Of a stretch of DNA of 64,000 nt, positions 25,601 to 39,394 are shown piece by piece. The DNA comes from Lineus longissimus (Eukaryota > Nemertea > Pilidiophora > Heteronemertea > Lineidae): contig NC_088308.1 of NCBI RefSeq assembly GCF_910592395.1, forward strand, positions 18,927,501-18,991,500. The letters are read 5' to 3'. Each line of letters opens with the position of its first letter. Within the stretch, counting starts at the first letter, position 1. The notes beneath the pieces are model-generated. The model saw nothing but the letters and a program-made list of their open reading frames with translations, ran no database searches and was not told the DNA's origin. Made by a program: the position numbers and the translations under genes.

Positions 25601-27984
25601 TTGCCAGATTTACATTATAGGCCAACACTACCATACTCTTCCTTTATGAGCTAATGTTACTCTTACTTTATGAGCAAATATACTTTTCATTATCCTATGG
25701 GTGGTTGGTTTAGCTTGCTGAGTAATCAACTGGCCCATCCCAGGATGACAACATGGCCCAGAACATCAGTACCAATATTATTTTTTTCATAAAAGCAATG
25801 GTTTATGATATTGTACTCTTAAGTGATTTAATGTTATTGGCAGATGCAATCATGTGTTAATGATTATTACTGAGCTGGCGGTTGTTGGTTGTCTAAATCA
25901 AAACCAAAGGGGGGTAGACCCAAAAATATAGACCAAAACATGAGGTGCTAAATACAATCTTAACTAGTCCCAGAACATCTAACTGTAATTCAAGTCATCT
26001 GGTCTAAAGCATCATCAGCTCAAGAAATTTTAGTGCCTGCACCAAATATTTGGAAGGAGGTGGCGCTAATGGTTGGGCTGTTTGCAAGTGTGCTGTTCCT
26101 TTGATTGTTTGGGCGAGCAAAGAGGGTACTTTTGAGCTGTTAGACATGTGAAGACACCCCCGTTTCTTCCGTTCAGGAGTTATCAGTCCTGGCTCTCCTT
26201 ACATCTTGTCTTAGATTTGCTCCAGGCACCTGAGCAGCCATAATGCTAAAGACTAAAACAACCAATCAGTACATCTCGCTGGAAAAAAGGTTTTATCACC
26301 GCCACATTTTATTGTAACGAATAGGCAACTAACACTTCTGTTTGTTCAGATGGCATTCCGTATTCCATGGCATTCTTGGCGTGGTTTTTCTGCCGCAGAT
26401 ATTCCCAATCCCTTTTTATGCTGCTCGATGTTTAACAACCTGAGAATGAACCGTTTGGCATTTGTGGAAAGAGTCGGGTTCAATGTAGGCTAAAATGTTT
26501 TGGTAAATGTTACCTATGTCACCTTTAATATGAGAGTGCAAATGCCAGTTAGTAGTGCAGCTAACCTTTATCTTTTAATGAGAATAAAGGTGTCGTTCTG
26601 ATTCACCAAGGTAATAGTGCATTATTTCCAAGAGGGGCTGACTATTTTAGCATTTTAGCACTCTGAAATGAAAGGTGGCATGTTGTACTTCAAGTTACCA
26701 CGGTATGAGGGAACAGGTTTTCCCCTAATGTTGCCGAGGTATATATTTTGAATTTTGATAAGATGCAGAAAGCTGCAGACGCTGATTGCTTATGAATGTC
26801 GTGATTGACCTCACCTCAAATATGATACTGACTTTGCAATCTGAAATGGTTCATCCGAGAGGGCCTCTTCCACCTGCCTTTGTTGAATGTGGCCAGATTG
26901 TAGTACACATTGATGAATTAACCCTGAATAATGGCCATTAATAGTGATGGCTATTCACCACTGCTGAACATTTGGCCCTTGGGCCTCTTGTTGCCTTCAA
27001 AAGGATGAATGCTGGAAAGGGTCCTGAAGGCTTGATACTCATCCAATCTTTCGTTCTGCAAAGTAACTGTCATATGATACCTTGTATGAGTAATTTCTGT
27101 GGCATGAAACCTTTTCTGACTACTTTCCAAGATTGCACCCAAAGTTACATATCATCTTAATAACTCAATTATGTCTTCAGCTGACAATATAAGACCACTT
27201 GGTAATAGTCATAAAATGGGGTTGGCGCATTTCAGCCAACTTTATTCATTTGATCTATGGTTTTCAGATCAAAATGTACATGAGATTTCAGTAAACTCAG
27301 GGCGAGGCAGACTTTTAGAGTCTGGATCCATTAACTCTCCAAGTGAAGAGTATCTTGAATCTTATATAAAAATCTATAGGTTTGTTGATCTCTGCTATTG
27401 GAGATTACTGTCATCCTCCATCTCCAATAATGGGTCATACATGTATGTGATTTATGAGGGAATAGCTTAGAACTTGCTGTTGCAGAGTACTTTTGATACT
27501 AAAGGATGGATGGGTGATTCGCAATATCATGCCAGACTCAAAGGGGAACTATGTTCAACCTATTGCATAACCAGATTTCTATCTGCTTTACAGGTGCATT
27601 GATAGGTAACCAAAGTTACTAAGCAGTAACTAAGATACACCAGGTGAAACTACTTTTGTTTCAACTTAATTCACGGAATGACTGTTTCTGGTATCTGGAT
27701 AAGTTTGGCGAGAACCCGCTGGCCGTGTACCCTCAGCGAGGTGATCTACCCTTCCTCCCTGACGTTCTCTCCTTGGGCACCACATGTAGATGTTCTCGTG
27801 CACCTGCCCTTTGCATTATGGTATTATGCATTGGTGACCTGGATGAGTTATATGGTGCCACCAGGCAGGGATTCCCTTCCTCTGGATTCATCGATCTTTC
27901 ATGTGATCTCGTACTTTCTTGGCCATAAACCAATGAAACAGACAGGTATCTCAACTGAGGTTCATGTTATTTGATATCAACTTA

Positions 27985-28050
27985 TCATGCTGTTGTACAT
28001 TACTATTGATTTAGCGACATCCTCTTCCACTGTGGCTGTCTTAATTAACT
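27985..28050 (+). repeat. Left copy of a separated direct repeat
   Basis: TGTTGTACATTACTATTGAT and the following TTAGCGACATCCTCT...GTGGCTGT...TTAATTAACTTG recur 490 bp downstream with few differences. See the partner at 28475-28540. Confidence 0.7.
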
Positions 28051-28474
28051 TGGAGGCCGCTACAATGACTCAGTGGTGACACCCAATGATGATTTTACCA
28101 ACACTCCTTTACTCCAGTGCATGGTTACCTAAAAAACATTCTTGCAACTTTTTACCAAGATTTGCCAAGTCATTCGCCATGTTGGTGAATCTTTCATACA
28201 ATGATTCACTCTTGCAAGTGTCGAAAACCAATGGAAAAGAGATGCTCTCAGATCTATTATTTCAAATCTACGTCTTTGACTATTCTCCAATAGGCAGACT
28301 CCCTAAAACATTTCCGATAAACTTTCTGACCTTAGAGCCCCGCTGCTGGAGAATGATTGGCTCTCCTCATCATATACTTCCTTATATTGTTGGTATCTTT
28401 TTGATACCAGAGTACGTAACTCTCCAATACAGCGGTCACCACTTCCATTAAAATTTCCCAATAGAAACACATGC

Positions 28475-28540
28475 CCCGCTGCTGTACATTACTATTGATT
28501 TAGTGACATCCTCTGCCATCGTGGCTGTGATAATTAACTT
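28475..28540 (+). repeat. Right copy of a separated direct repeat
   Basis: The partner of 27985-28050 begins GCTGTACATTACTATTGATT and continues TAGTGACATCCTCTGCCATCGTGGCTGTGATAATTAACTTG-like. The DNA between the copies has a 121-codon open frame with no recognisable family. The pair may be a local duplication or terminal repeats of an unknown insertion. Confidence 0.7.
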
Positions 28541-31532
28541 GATATATATGTATGATCATCTTGTATCCATCGTTGATTTATCCACACAGCCCAGGTCCAC
28601 TTATATCGCCGCGGCATGAAATTTCATTAGGCATTTTGTTATGGTGTTGTGGCTTCTGATGGCGGCAGTGTCGGGGGATTTCAAAATGTACGTACACGAG
28701 CATTTAAATGGTCTATTAGTGTGGTGTGGTAGGTCATCAAGTGATCACCAGTACATAGAGACCAGTGTTTTGTATGAAGAGTCAGCTCAAATGTAGTATA
28801 TTCATTCTAAAAAGTTCTTCAAACTCATCCAAGTCTTGATAAACTGTCACATTTGAGAACATAGGCAATGATTTTTCCATTGAAACTTTATTATATGGCT
28901 GTTCCAACCATGCTGTTATCCCCTTTATTTTCACTGCCTAAAATTATTGTGAAAATACGTTTTTGAGGTGTAACTGCCATTAGTTTCTGTAAAAAAAATG
29001 TTTTGCCCAGTTAAGCAAAACCCGAGAAAAGATTAGGCTGGCAAAAATAAAGAGAGTGACAGTAGCCTTTACGGGTGCATGTGACATAATACGATTGCAT
29101 CTTTAGGTGTGTTTCAGATGAGTCTCAACCCTCTGTTTATCTATAAGGTGCGATCAGCTATATGTGACTCAGATTAATTTCTATGATCCAGCGACACACA
29201 TAACACTGCAGGTCAGTATGGTTGTCGAAGGACCAACAAAGTGACACTTGTCACCAGTATCATGAATGTAGAATACAACAGCATATCCTCTGCCAGTGTA
29301 ATCAGTTCATCAGAACAAACAACAGTTGGTCTCTCCAACCTGATTTAACAAAGCAACTGGTTTGTCATCGTACTTCATGGTGGTAACACCTGAATCTACA
29401 TTATATGACATTGACTATTATGCCAATATTTCATTCATGAATATTACATTATTTAGCAACAATTGTATGTACAGCTCAATTGAGATTTTTTTGGTGAAAA
29501 ATTCCTCTGTAATGACTTCTGAATGGTTCTTTTAAATGGTCAATTTGTTGTCATCCATTTGTGGTACTGAGGCTTAGCTTGAGATAATGTTGGCCGGAAC
29601 TAGCATTAAGTTCAGTCAGTAGAGGATGCCAGAGATGGTCCATAGGTTTGTGGGTGCATCCAAGAACCACCCCTATGAACGAACCCCCTTTAAAAGTTTC
29701 CAAACATTCACTTAGGCGGAGCCACTGAATTAGGTTAAATATTTGGGTCACTTGCCATTTATCTGGCATGAAGTCAGCGATTACCTTGCCTCAAATAATC
29801 TTTTTCAATAATTGACTTGTCCTAAAACATCTAAAGCAATATAAACTCCAATAAAAATAATTCTTTTGATCTCTGTTATACTTGAAAAAAATGTTCCAAG
29901 GGTACATACTCCTTAATGTTCTTTACATGTCTGTACTTCTCATTTCAATTTAACTATACCTGATACATTAGTATGATATCTAAATACCACTTATAACGTA
30001 TTAGTTTAGGTCTTAAGTGAAACACTTTTGCTTCGAAGCCTTTGTTGAACTTGTGAAAATTATACAAGACCCAAACTGAAGGTAAATTCTTTAGGTATTG
30101 TTCGAAAATGCTTCAAAAGGGTTTATCGTCTGGGTTGTTTTTGCTAGGGCAATTTTCTTGGATTTACTCCTATTGTTAGTTAGCACTGTTAGCCCCTTTC
30201 ACTGACTTTCGATATAATAGTCTGAGTTGGGCCTCACCCAGGACAGTATAATAAGATTGGGGTATAAGTGCCCAGATTTTTGTGGTAAGTTTGAAAGGGT
30301 GTGCAAAGAATGGCTGACAGTAATCTGGTTACCCTGACTGTTGACTGGGCTTTGCAATGGTATGTTAGCTACAAGCACAAAATATTTTTCTTAAACAATT
30401 TTTTTTTTGGACAAACCTGAGGCCATAAAAAATCAAATGTTATTTTTACAATAGTCACAGTGCGTATGGTTATTTTTTGGTGCACTAATCAAGAACTAAA
30501 AAGGCAAAACATTTTAAAGGCATCATATGGAGAATCTCAGAGGGTGATTTACCAATGATAAGGTGCAAATAAAAATTTTGATACCCCCAAAATCCGAACT
30601 GGTAACAAGCAGTCGGTACTTCCAAAATCTCAACCTGATCACAGGCAGTCGTCACCCCCAAAATCAGTGGAACTGGACACATGCAGTTGATACGGGTTTT
30701 GTTTTACCTATTGTCACTGTATTGGGATAGAGTCATATGGAGCCGCAGTCACCAGACTGGCCCAGTGTTATTCAGATCTCACGAACCTCATAAATATTCA
30801 TGTTCTTACCCTTGCGCTATTGTTCGCCCACTCATTGAGTAGTTTAATGGAATAAAGCACTGATATTGGTCTATGGTAGCTTGTCATCGCTATTCAAGAC
30901 TAAAATAGTTGTTCCTGGGGGCTTTGTTTAATGCCGAGCATAGGAAACAGGTACACTCCGGCACAACACTGATGTTCACTTTTAACTGATGATATCGGAC
31001 ACCATGGATCTTTCAATATGGTAAGGTATCAACACTTTCCGATTTGTGCGCAAGGTTTCTTCGATTTATTTTAACAAGTTCAAGATAGTGATCGATGATG
31101 TGCATTAATCTTACTTTAAGAAGATATCATATTTCCTTTCTGCAGTTTAGCAATAGGACAACAGCGATGTCTCTTGCTTAATGTAGAATAATAGAAATTT
31201 CTGATTTCAGGTGATTGTAATGTTTTCTTTGATTTTAATCTTAAATGGCTCCAGCACAGGAACTTACTGTTGATCATTTTGACAGCTGAGTCTTCTTCAG
31301 TGATGCTGCCTTATCACACTTCAGTGAGAAATGACACAGGTTCTGTCGCTTCTCTTCTAGTCTTTGTTGGATGAGCCTATCAATTTGGTTTATGCAGCAA
31401 AGTTTTATAAGTCTTAGTACTTTGCATTAGTGTTCACAAAAAGAGGATTTTGAAACTTGACTTCATGCCAGTGCGATTTTATATTGCTATTCTTCTTGCA
31501 GTCTTAGTCACTTTACCCTATGTTCTGAGCTA

Positions 31533-31594
31533 GTGTTGAACCAACAACCCAAAGATTACGTTCCAAGCTCACTTACACACTACACCACTCACGA
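31533..31594 (-). repeat. tRNA-derived SINE-like relic
   Basis: On the minus strand: GTGGTGTAGTGTGTAAGTGAG (A-box style), then GCTTGGAACGTAATC, then GTTGTTGGTTCAACAC (B-box style). The stems are weak and the T-loop is altered, so it is not a functional tRNA. Confidence 0.45.
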
Positions 31595-32989
31595 TAATCA
31601 AGATTATTAAACCTGGTGCAGCAGCTACAAGCATTAAGTGGCAATGTCAACCTGTTAGAGTTCAATACAGAGACCTATAGCCTACGCTCAGTGCCGCGGG
31701 CAATCAATAACTGATAGTTAAGTATACAACGTGAATTGATTTTCCAGCGCATACACGATGAGACCAGCTGATACAAGACCAGTTGTCATCTCGCTGTGGA
31801 TACTTATAGGGAAATAATCACGCACCCACGGCTCTTGACATGAGCTATGTATTTATAGTATTTCAACCTGTGATTTGATCTCCGGTTCATATGTACTGTG
31901 TACTAAATGTTACTTGAGAATCAGCCGTTTGAGCATTGAATGTTTATTGACCATTTCATATAGTTTAAGGGACGTAGTCTTACAGTTTGATCAACGACGG
32001 TCATGGCTCTTGAGCTGTGAACATATCGTATTTCAACCTAACAGTCATTTGTGGTTATTGGTGTGAATATAACTTGAGAATTGGCCATTTGCGAGTGTAT
32101 TGACCATTTTTGTACTTTTTGCTGATCCATATTGTAGGTTGATTTGAATAACAAATGTTTAGTACTCTTCTGTTTTATACGTTCAAAAATGGCCTGTCTG
32201 ACATTTGCAATTTTAAGTCTCCTCAAGAACACCCTTCATTGTTGCAAATTATGTTGAGATACCAGTTCCCTCTGGGATGTGTCAATGTTGTGCAACTCTT
32301 TTGGGGGACAAGCGGGTGAAAACCACCTAAGCAGAAACTCGCTTTAAAAGCATCTCTATTGAAAGCCAATTCAACTGCTATTAGCTAATAAGGAAGATAA
32401 TTTTAGCATACCGATGCCTCACGTTGGTGACATGGATGCCCTAGAGTGCTGTGTGAAGGCATGTCACGTTGTGGCTTGTGACTATAAGCATGCTGGATTT
32501 GTATCAATGATATCTATCTCATTACTTAACATGGGGTATCAATTCTTATCAAAAGTGTAATCTACCATAACTTGAAAGTTGGACGACGTGATCCTGTCGA
32601 TATCATGACAAACAAAAGTAAAAGAAATTATGAAAAGATAATTTTCAAAGAAGCCTGATGCCTTTAATTGACCAGCCGAGTGACAGTCAGGATTTAGGAT
32701 TGTAAACGAGATAAACCAATGATTATTCTGAATCTATTTCATTGATTGCACAGCAGTCAATATCGATTGTTCATTAACGGAACCAATTAGTTGATCCTGT
32801 GCTCAAATTATGGTCTCATATCCGTGAAATTGGAATCATTTTGTTGTGTGGATAGTTGTGTTGATAGATGTCATTGACAGGTTATGATACTCAAAATAGG
32901 GTACCAGCAAAACTGTGGCCGCCATGTGAGGTTTCATACGCTGTGGAAGGGGATCAGCCTCTCTATGGCATCAGTATAATCAAGAATTC

Positions 32990-33060
32990 ATCAGCAGGAA
33001 TCAAACTCCAGACCTCAGTGGTGACAGGAGCTGATGTTTCCACTGCGCGACACTGACATC
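32990..33060 (-). repeat. tRNA-derived SINE-like relic
   Basis: On the minus strand: GTCGCGCAGTGGAAACATCAG (A-box), CACCACTGAGGTCTGG, then GAGTTTGATTCCTG (B-box). The order and spacing fit a tRNA head with decayed stems. A short plus-strand open frame overlapping it is incidental. Confidence 0.45.
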
Positions 33061-34177
33061 CATGTTGGTAATTAAAGAGGAAATACTGTCACAGACTACC
33101 GTTAAGTTTGTTTTTACTGTATGTACTGTCACTTGCTTAGGTGAGGACTAATGCAACCCCTTGTACAACAAGGTGGTACCACGGAACAGTGACCTTGACA
33201 GATTGATTTTTGCGATATTTAAGAATCTATTACAAGTGATAAATTACTATGATAAACATCAGGTCATGTCTGCCAATAATATGATAAATGTGGGTATTTA
33301 CACTTTGGTACATCTTCCTCCTTGAGTAATCAATGGAGAATTGGGATTACCTGAGCAGTACATGGCAGTATATCGCCACCCACCCTAGTCTGTTGGCTGA
33401 CACCCACACACATATATCATTTGTCTTGTTAATCATGCATGGCAAAGACAAGAGATCATAGAATATAGACATCACTGGGGAATTTTACCAGTTAGGTTTG
33501 ATGTGGGAAGACAGTCTTTAGAAATCAGTTCAGCATCCTATCTTTGGCGACTTGTTTGGTAGAATGCAACTTTTGAATGCAATATGACGTAGTTAAACCT
33601 TTGAAGGAAAAAAGGCATAGGAATTCGTAAAAATCAATTAAATCATTTCAGTAACATAAAGGTTGATACAGAAACAATGCTTCCAGATACGAGGATCGTT
33701 GACTCTTTGAGCCCCTAATTGGTCACTGTCCCCAGTTACTGTGCTTAGTCCCTGGCCCCTGGTTAGCACCTTTGTGATGACAAACAAAACAATCATCACC
33801 TTCCTTGGAAAAAAGGTCCAGGTTTTGATTCGTTGATTGAGGGTTTTCTTCTCTGGACGCAGCATACAATACCAACTAATTGTGACTAAAACAAAGTGTT
33901 GTAAAAACAAGCTGGGCTGTTCATCAAGACTAATTGTCATTCTCCAATGAAGAGGTGCTGGAGCAATTTGAGTAATTAGCTTTGGCGATTGGCACCATGT
34001 GTTTGGAGAATTGGTATGATGGAATACTCTGTATGAACGATACGCCATGCATTGAGTCAGGTTCCCGCCTGTTACAAGATGTTCATTTAGAAATAAGTGG
34101 AAATTGCAACAAGAGGGAATGATTTCATCATATTTTCAGTGACTTTTGGTGTTGTATTTGACCTTTTAAAATCATAG

Positions 34178-34259
34178 GTCATGGATTTACCCGGCTTGAA
34201 CTTTGACCCCAGTTGTGATCTCTCTGATTTCAATGATGCACCTAACTGTGACAATGATG
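34178..34259 (+). CDS. Candidate alternative (first) exon, acidic 26-residue open frame
   Basis: An AG at 34176-34177 is followed by GTCATGG, which has G at both -3 and +4 around the ATG at 34181. The open frame reads MDLPGLNFDPSCDLSDFNDA and then PNCDND, and ends at a strong donor (GATG/gtaagt). It is rich in Asp with interspersed Leu and Phe, like acidic activation segments. An in-frame TAG sits just before the exon, so the ATG would be a true start if this is a first exon. It ends in phase 1, the same phase as the ZMIZ1 exon 16 kb upstream, so it could splice to the same downstream exon. It cannot simply follow that exon, because the joined frame hits a TGA. The acceptor has a weak pyrimidine tract. 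I do not recognise the peptide. It could be a chance open frame. Confidence 0.35.
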
Positions 34260-35056
34260 GTAAGTTTGAAAGAAATTCTTGTGTTCCATCATGGTGATCA
34301 TGGTCATCATTATGGTCATCATCATCATCATGGTCGTCGTCGCCGTTAACGGCACCATCACCACCATTGTGGCATCATTTAGTCATATCTTCGTTGCTAT
34401 CTACCTATCAGTAGACTTTAAAGGAAGAATGTAGGAAAACCATATGAAAATCCATGTGGTATCATTGTGTAGGTGCCCCACAATGTCTTTCAGTGTTAGT
34501 GAAAGATGACTAATTGGGAAAAGGGGTGGAGGGGGAGTTATATTCCTTTAAACTGAAATCTAGTGCTTTTATCCATCCTTAAACTCTTCTTGGGTGATTT
34601 GGCCCAATCATTACCAATGTACCTGATATAATCAACTCTGTATTTCCATTTTGGTCAAAGTACATATATCTGTATATGCCTGGTACTGGTTGAACCTGAC
34701 CGACTTGATATCAAAAGTGCATTATTCTATTATAATGATTATATTTGGGTCTACTTCATATTTTTTGGTGCCTGAGGTAAGCTTACATGTATGCTGTGCA
34801 AGTATTGCACATTTCACAGGTGACGTACACGGTATAATATTTCCTTGTTGATAAATTTAATGTGGGTCAATTGAAATGCTCAGTTCAGTCATCATGACGC
34901 TGCAACATCACTCCTGCCGCTTACTGAGGTGAGACATACTGGCTAAATCAGATATATCTTGTTTTGCGATAAAACTATTGATATTGATCAATACATACAT
35001 GGATAAAGGCCACTAAAGTATGTTTATTTTATGACTATCATGTCTATTTGTCACAG

Positions 35057-35082
35057 TTGGTCAAATGCTGGCATTTGACCAA
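35057..35082. repeat. Perfect 12-bp-arm inverted repeat
   Basis: TTGGTCAAATGC and GCATTTGACCAA flank a 2-base TG centre. TGGTCA/TGACCA-like cores in inverted orientation could suit a dimeric DNA-binding factor. No function is shown. Confidence 0.75.
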
Positions 35083-36734
35083 ATTATCAGATGATGGGAT
35101 AAATCATTGATGTGCATGTGCTGAGTTTATGAAATACGGATACTTGGTGATTGAATGAATTGGTTGACCAGGACCAACTCAAATACATGTCCGAGTCCCA
35201 GGTCAGTTTGCCAGGGTCCAGTTGTTATGCTAGCTTATATAATGAAGTCGAACATACTTATATCGAGTAACATTGCATATGGGACTAAATAAACTGCCAT
35301 GAATGTTAAACTGGACTTAAGAAAATCAAGCACAATGTAACAAATCATCCATACATGATTTGATTACCGCCACCTGTGTGGTTTTAGGTACTGCTCAACA
35401 CAGTTGAAGTGCACGAAAGCACATGCTTTGTTGAAACAGTCCAGATTGATTTAGTCCTTGTGTATCACTGGTGTTCCTGGTTAGAACCAATTATGGCATA
35501 TTGTTCAGGTTATCCTCCTTCGGTGTGTATGATCTGCTGGAGTTTTGTTTTGGGTCACTACCAACAGACAAAAGACACAAAACATTGGTTTATTGTTATT
35601 TTTTCTGTCACATGCCCCCAGCTTTTGCCCCAACACTAAAACACTATTGATGCCTGTGTCAGCATCTGCAGTTATTGACCAAACAAAAAGTAGATCCCTC
35701 AATCCCAAGTGATTAGATTGTTGTGGTCCATTGTGCCAAGGGTTATTATTTCACGCAGAGCGCCATGATCTGATGCTGACATTCATCATCAACGTTGCGT
35801 GAGTTACAAATCAATAAACATGTAAATATAAATAAAACAGATGAGGGTTTTATGGCAATGGGAAACGATGGATTATACATTGGGGCCCGGTTGTTCAAAA
35901 CGACTTTTGTCACTTAAGTCTAAGGGCTTAACTAAAGCCGATAACAGCAAGTTTATGCCAGCATCAGTGACAAAATACAGCTGATAAAAAATGCGGCGCT
36001 TTAGCCAAACATTGGATGTTGTCTCTAAAACACGCCATTACTTTGCAGAACATTCTGTAGTGTTCACCATCTGCAACTTGACAAATCCACAACCAACTAT
36101 TCCTCACTTTTTGTCCGGCAATTAACCAATGCTAATTCATGTCGATTCAGTGCACGATAGGGACAGTCGCTTTCATACCAAGTAGCTGCCAAGTCAATTG
36201 TTATTTTCCTTTTCACCACTGATGATATCTATACCTCACCGATATCCCCGCCATTTGTTCGCCGATATTCCCCTGCACTCAAAGAACAGCCCATTAATTC
36301 TGCCATCTGATTGCCTTGGCACACTCTCCGTACACAGAGACCATTCTTCCAATGAGATAATTAATGTACAACCACTATGGATGTCGTTGGAGAATGCTTC
36401 TGCGTAGCAAAGACTTTCTATTTAGTTTGTGATTATATCAGGGCATAAATAATTCAGATGGCTTGCCTATTTTGTAACGTTGACTATACAGTCTTGTGCA
36501 TTAGATCATCAATACCTTGATTCTGTGATTTGTCATTCTGTGAATGATGCAATTCGAACATGATTTTCATGTCGCGTCATAAATATTGTAAGTGGAGTTG
36601 CTCGATGTAGTGGTGCTGGCTCCAGATTTGCCCCAGAATCATGTGGCATGATTGATTTCCACTTCTACAATGATGTTGAAGAATTTAAGCAACTCTTTGT
36701 CTTTTGGAAATAAGAATACGTTGTCCTGCAAACA

Positions 36735-36945
36735 AGTGATTCTGGTCGCTGCCATCTGCGATTGTAATGCCTGCAATGTGTGACAAAAAGATTGTTTTTC
36801 TGCAGGTAACTTGTAGTCAGTTGCTTTGATATTGGAGGAGTTGATATTGTTTGCTTATGGATGTAATCACCGATTCTTGTTGCAGGCATCTATGATGACC
36901 ATTGCACAACAAAAATTGCTCTTTTGCAGGCGCTTTATCCTCCAT
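36735..36945. repeat. Weak two-copy local duplication
   Basis: CTGCAATGTGTGACAAAAAGATTG...TTTTCTGCAGG near 36770 resembles ATTGCACAACAAAAATTG...CTTTTGCAGG near 36898, and both are preceded by similar GATTCT(G/T)GT(C/T)GC blocks. The similarity is modest. Confidence 0.3.
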
Positions 36946-39394
36946 GATCAGATGATGTAGGGGTTTGATTCCGACTCCGCTCTTGAACTCCAATTGGTGA
37001 AGCACACTACAACACTTCGATAAGGTGTTGGCACAAGCAGGAATTCCATCAAAAAGCACCTGAGGTGTTCTCAAATCTCAAAGGCAACAGGCTAACAGTG
37101 GTTTGGATAAAGCTAAGCCATATTTGGTGCTGACTATGAACTGCAGTTGTATTCATAAATGCTTATCTGTCATCGCAAATTGTCTCATAGTTTCGATAGT
37201 GATATGTAGTCATAATACCTGCACAAGTTCGGAGATTGGAAAATCAATGTCCCGTTTATCTTCTGCTCCAGACTGTACACATATATGTGCGTGCTTGATG
37301 ATTCCTATGGTTACAGCAGGAGTCACTAGTGTCACATGAGAGACTACGCTGCCAATTATTTATCGGGAGGCATCAACATTAGTTTAGTATTTAATTGTGA
37401 AGATGGACTAGCATATGCACTCGCCTGTTAGGTAATGAATAAATATGATCAAATGAAAAGGCAACAGGCAGAGGTTCCTAATGTAATATTCATTGGGCTG
37501 CAGGACTTCACAGCTATGTCCAGCTAGGTCCTGAGGCATTGGAGCTAAATCATGCCATCAAGATGTTTTGATCGGGATTGATGAAGTCCAAAATGGCTGC
37601 AGTTATGGTAATGATGTAGAGAGTACCAAGGGTGTTCTTGTCCAGTATGCCATATTCTGGATGTGGCGAAAGAGTTGAAAATTCTCCTATATTTCTACAT
37701 AGCTTATAATGCAAGTATCAGGATCAATAAATGATGTTGCTGAATCTTTGAATCTTGAGTCTGAATCTTCAGTATGTTAAATCTCACAAGCTACATTATC
37801 AACATTATTGCAAAATGACAAATCGTTCATGCTTTCCTCAAGAGCATTAGTCTCCCATTCAAAAACGTACTGGCCACGTGCCTCTTGTGCAGTGAAGGGT
37901 CTCCAGGCTGGTGGGGCCCATATAGACGGCATATAGCTGTACACAAGAGGTCATACCCTCTCAAGTTGAAGAGTTTACAAGGTCGATTTTCTCGTCTATT
38001 TTGAAATTTTGGCTCCACGCTCACACCCACGCAGGCTTCGATAAATTGAAAGCAACCATTCAGATACCTGATGGTTTTTAGTGACCTCCGACCCAAAGAA
38101 TGAAAATTTTGATTTCTTTTGATTCAATATTTACAAGATATGAAAGAAAACACATGTCCTTTTGGTTGTTGACAATGCTGTGTTAAGTGAGGCATTAAGG
38201 GAATAGGGTTGTTTCCACTCCTGATATGCCAGTGTCAAGGTTTTAAATGTGACCTTATTGGATTTAAGAGATTTTCCTCATGACCTTGTGCACATTTGTT
38301 GACCTCAGTCACCTTTTGATGAGAGCTTTATAAAATATTATGATATATCCGGTATTGAATTATCTTCAGGCATTATGTTATGAACTGTTTTTCACACATC
38401 TTACGTGACTTGATCCATCGAAAGATTGCCAAATTGTGCGGTCCTGCTGTTGGAGACCTCAAATCAACACAAGCTGTTTCTGCACATAGAATCTTATTAC
38501 TTGATAAGATTCCTGAACTGGACAAACATCCTGACCAATCTGATCATATATGGATCCGTGACCTTAATACCGCTCTAGACCACGCTGAACTTGAAGGAAA
38601 TTTCTTTCCAAGCTTCCAAAAGAACGATCATGATTGATAATTTGTTGACTTGACCACCTGAGAACGTTTTACTCTCTCAGATAATTTAAATAATCCAAAA
38701 CTGAATGAAAGGCATTTAATTCATTGTGGTCATGGCACTCTTTTTCCCATTATGTCAAATAAATAATTCCTCAAAGTCCGGTTGTCATATTCAGATATTG
38801 TCCCCGTTGACCCGATATGTTCAGAATTTCTTATGGTTGGCTTTGTTGTAAACACTGTGATCATCACTATGACAATATTGCACACTGCACGAATAATTTG
38901 TCTTAATTTTTCATAACCTCGAAGTTACTGAGTTGTTTTAGCAGGTTATTGAGATAGAGGTCCCAACTACATGTCGTGCAGAGACATGCATAGATTGTTG
39001 TAGTTTATGTCATCATTAAATCAGCTCAGCCTTAATGGCTTTTTACAGACATCTACATTAGATAGTTTTATGATGACGTTATCAATGTGTCTCATACTTT
39101 CAATGAAGACACCATTTTAAACTTAGGGAATCAAAATCGGTGCTGGAGTTGAGTCCAGATTGTTTCTTTCTGCCAAATTCCCAGAGTTCTCAAAAACTTG
39201 TCTTTACTCATGTTGTAACATATAGCCAACGCTGTGACCTAATTCCCTGAAATCGTTTGAAAGGAAGTGGCCCACATCCCCACCTGGGGCTGCGAAATCT
39301 AAAACAGTTTTTCGAAAAATTTAATAAAAGTCATGTCTACAGGATAAAGAGCAGGATCTGCATCATGTTCGGTAAATAATGTAGATGTTTCCTT

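Larger units (their letters stand above)
22609..34177. other. Intron-like DNA, middle part
   Basis: No exon was recognised on either strand. Named structures are separated direct repeats at 27985-28540 and tRNA-like relics at 31533-31594 and 32990-33060. Everything else is AT-rich sequence with short unconvincing ORFs. Confidence 0.55.

Noticed and set aside
28086-28451. 121-codon plus-strand frame between direct repeats
   Set aside because: No recognisable transposase or other family; kept only as part of the direct-repeat finding.
33638-34048. 136-codon minus-strand frame
   Set aside because: Longest frame in the window but no domain, unusual residue mix, no splice sites supporting it.
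38380-38637. 85-codon frame (MNCFSHILRDLIHRKIAKLC...)
   Set aside because: Looks protein-like but no family recognised, no clear donor, and a similar length occurs by chance in this much sequence.
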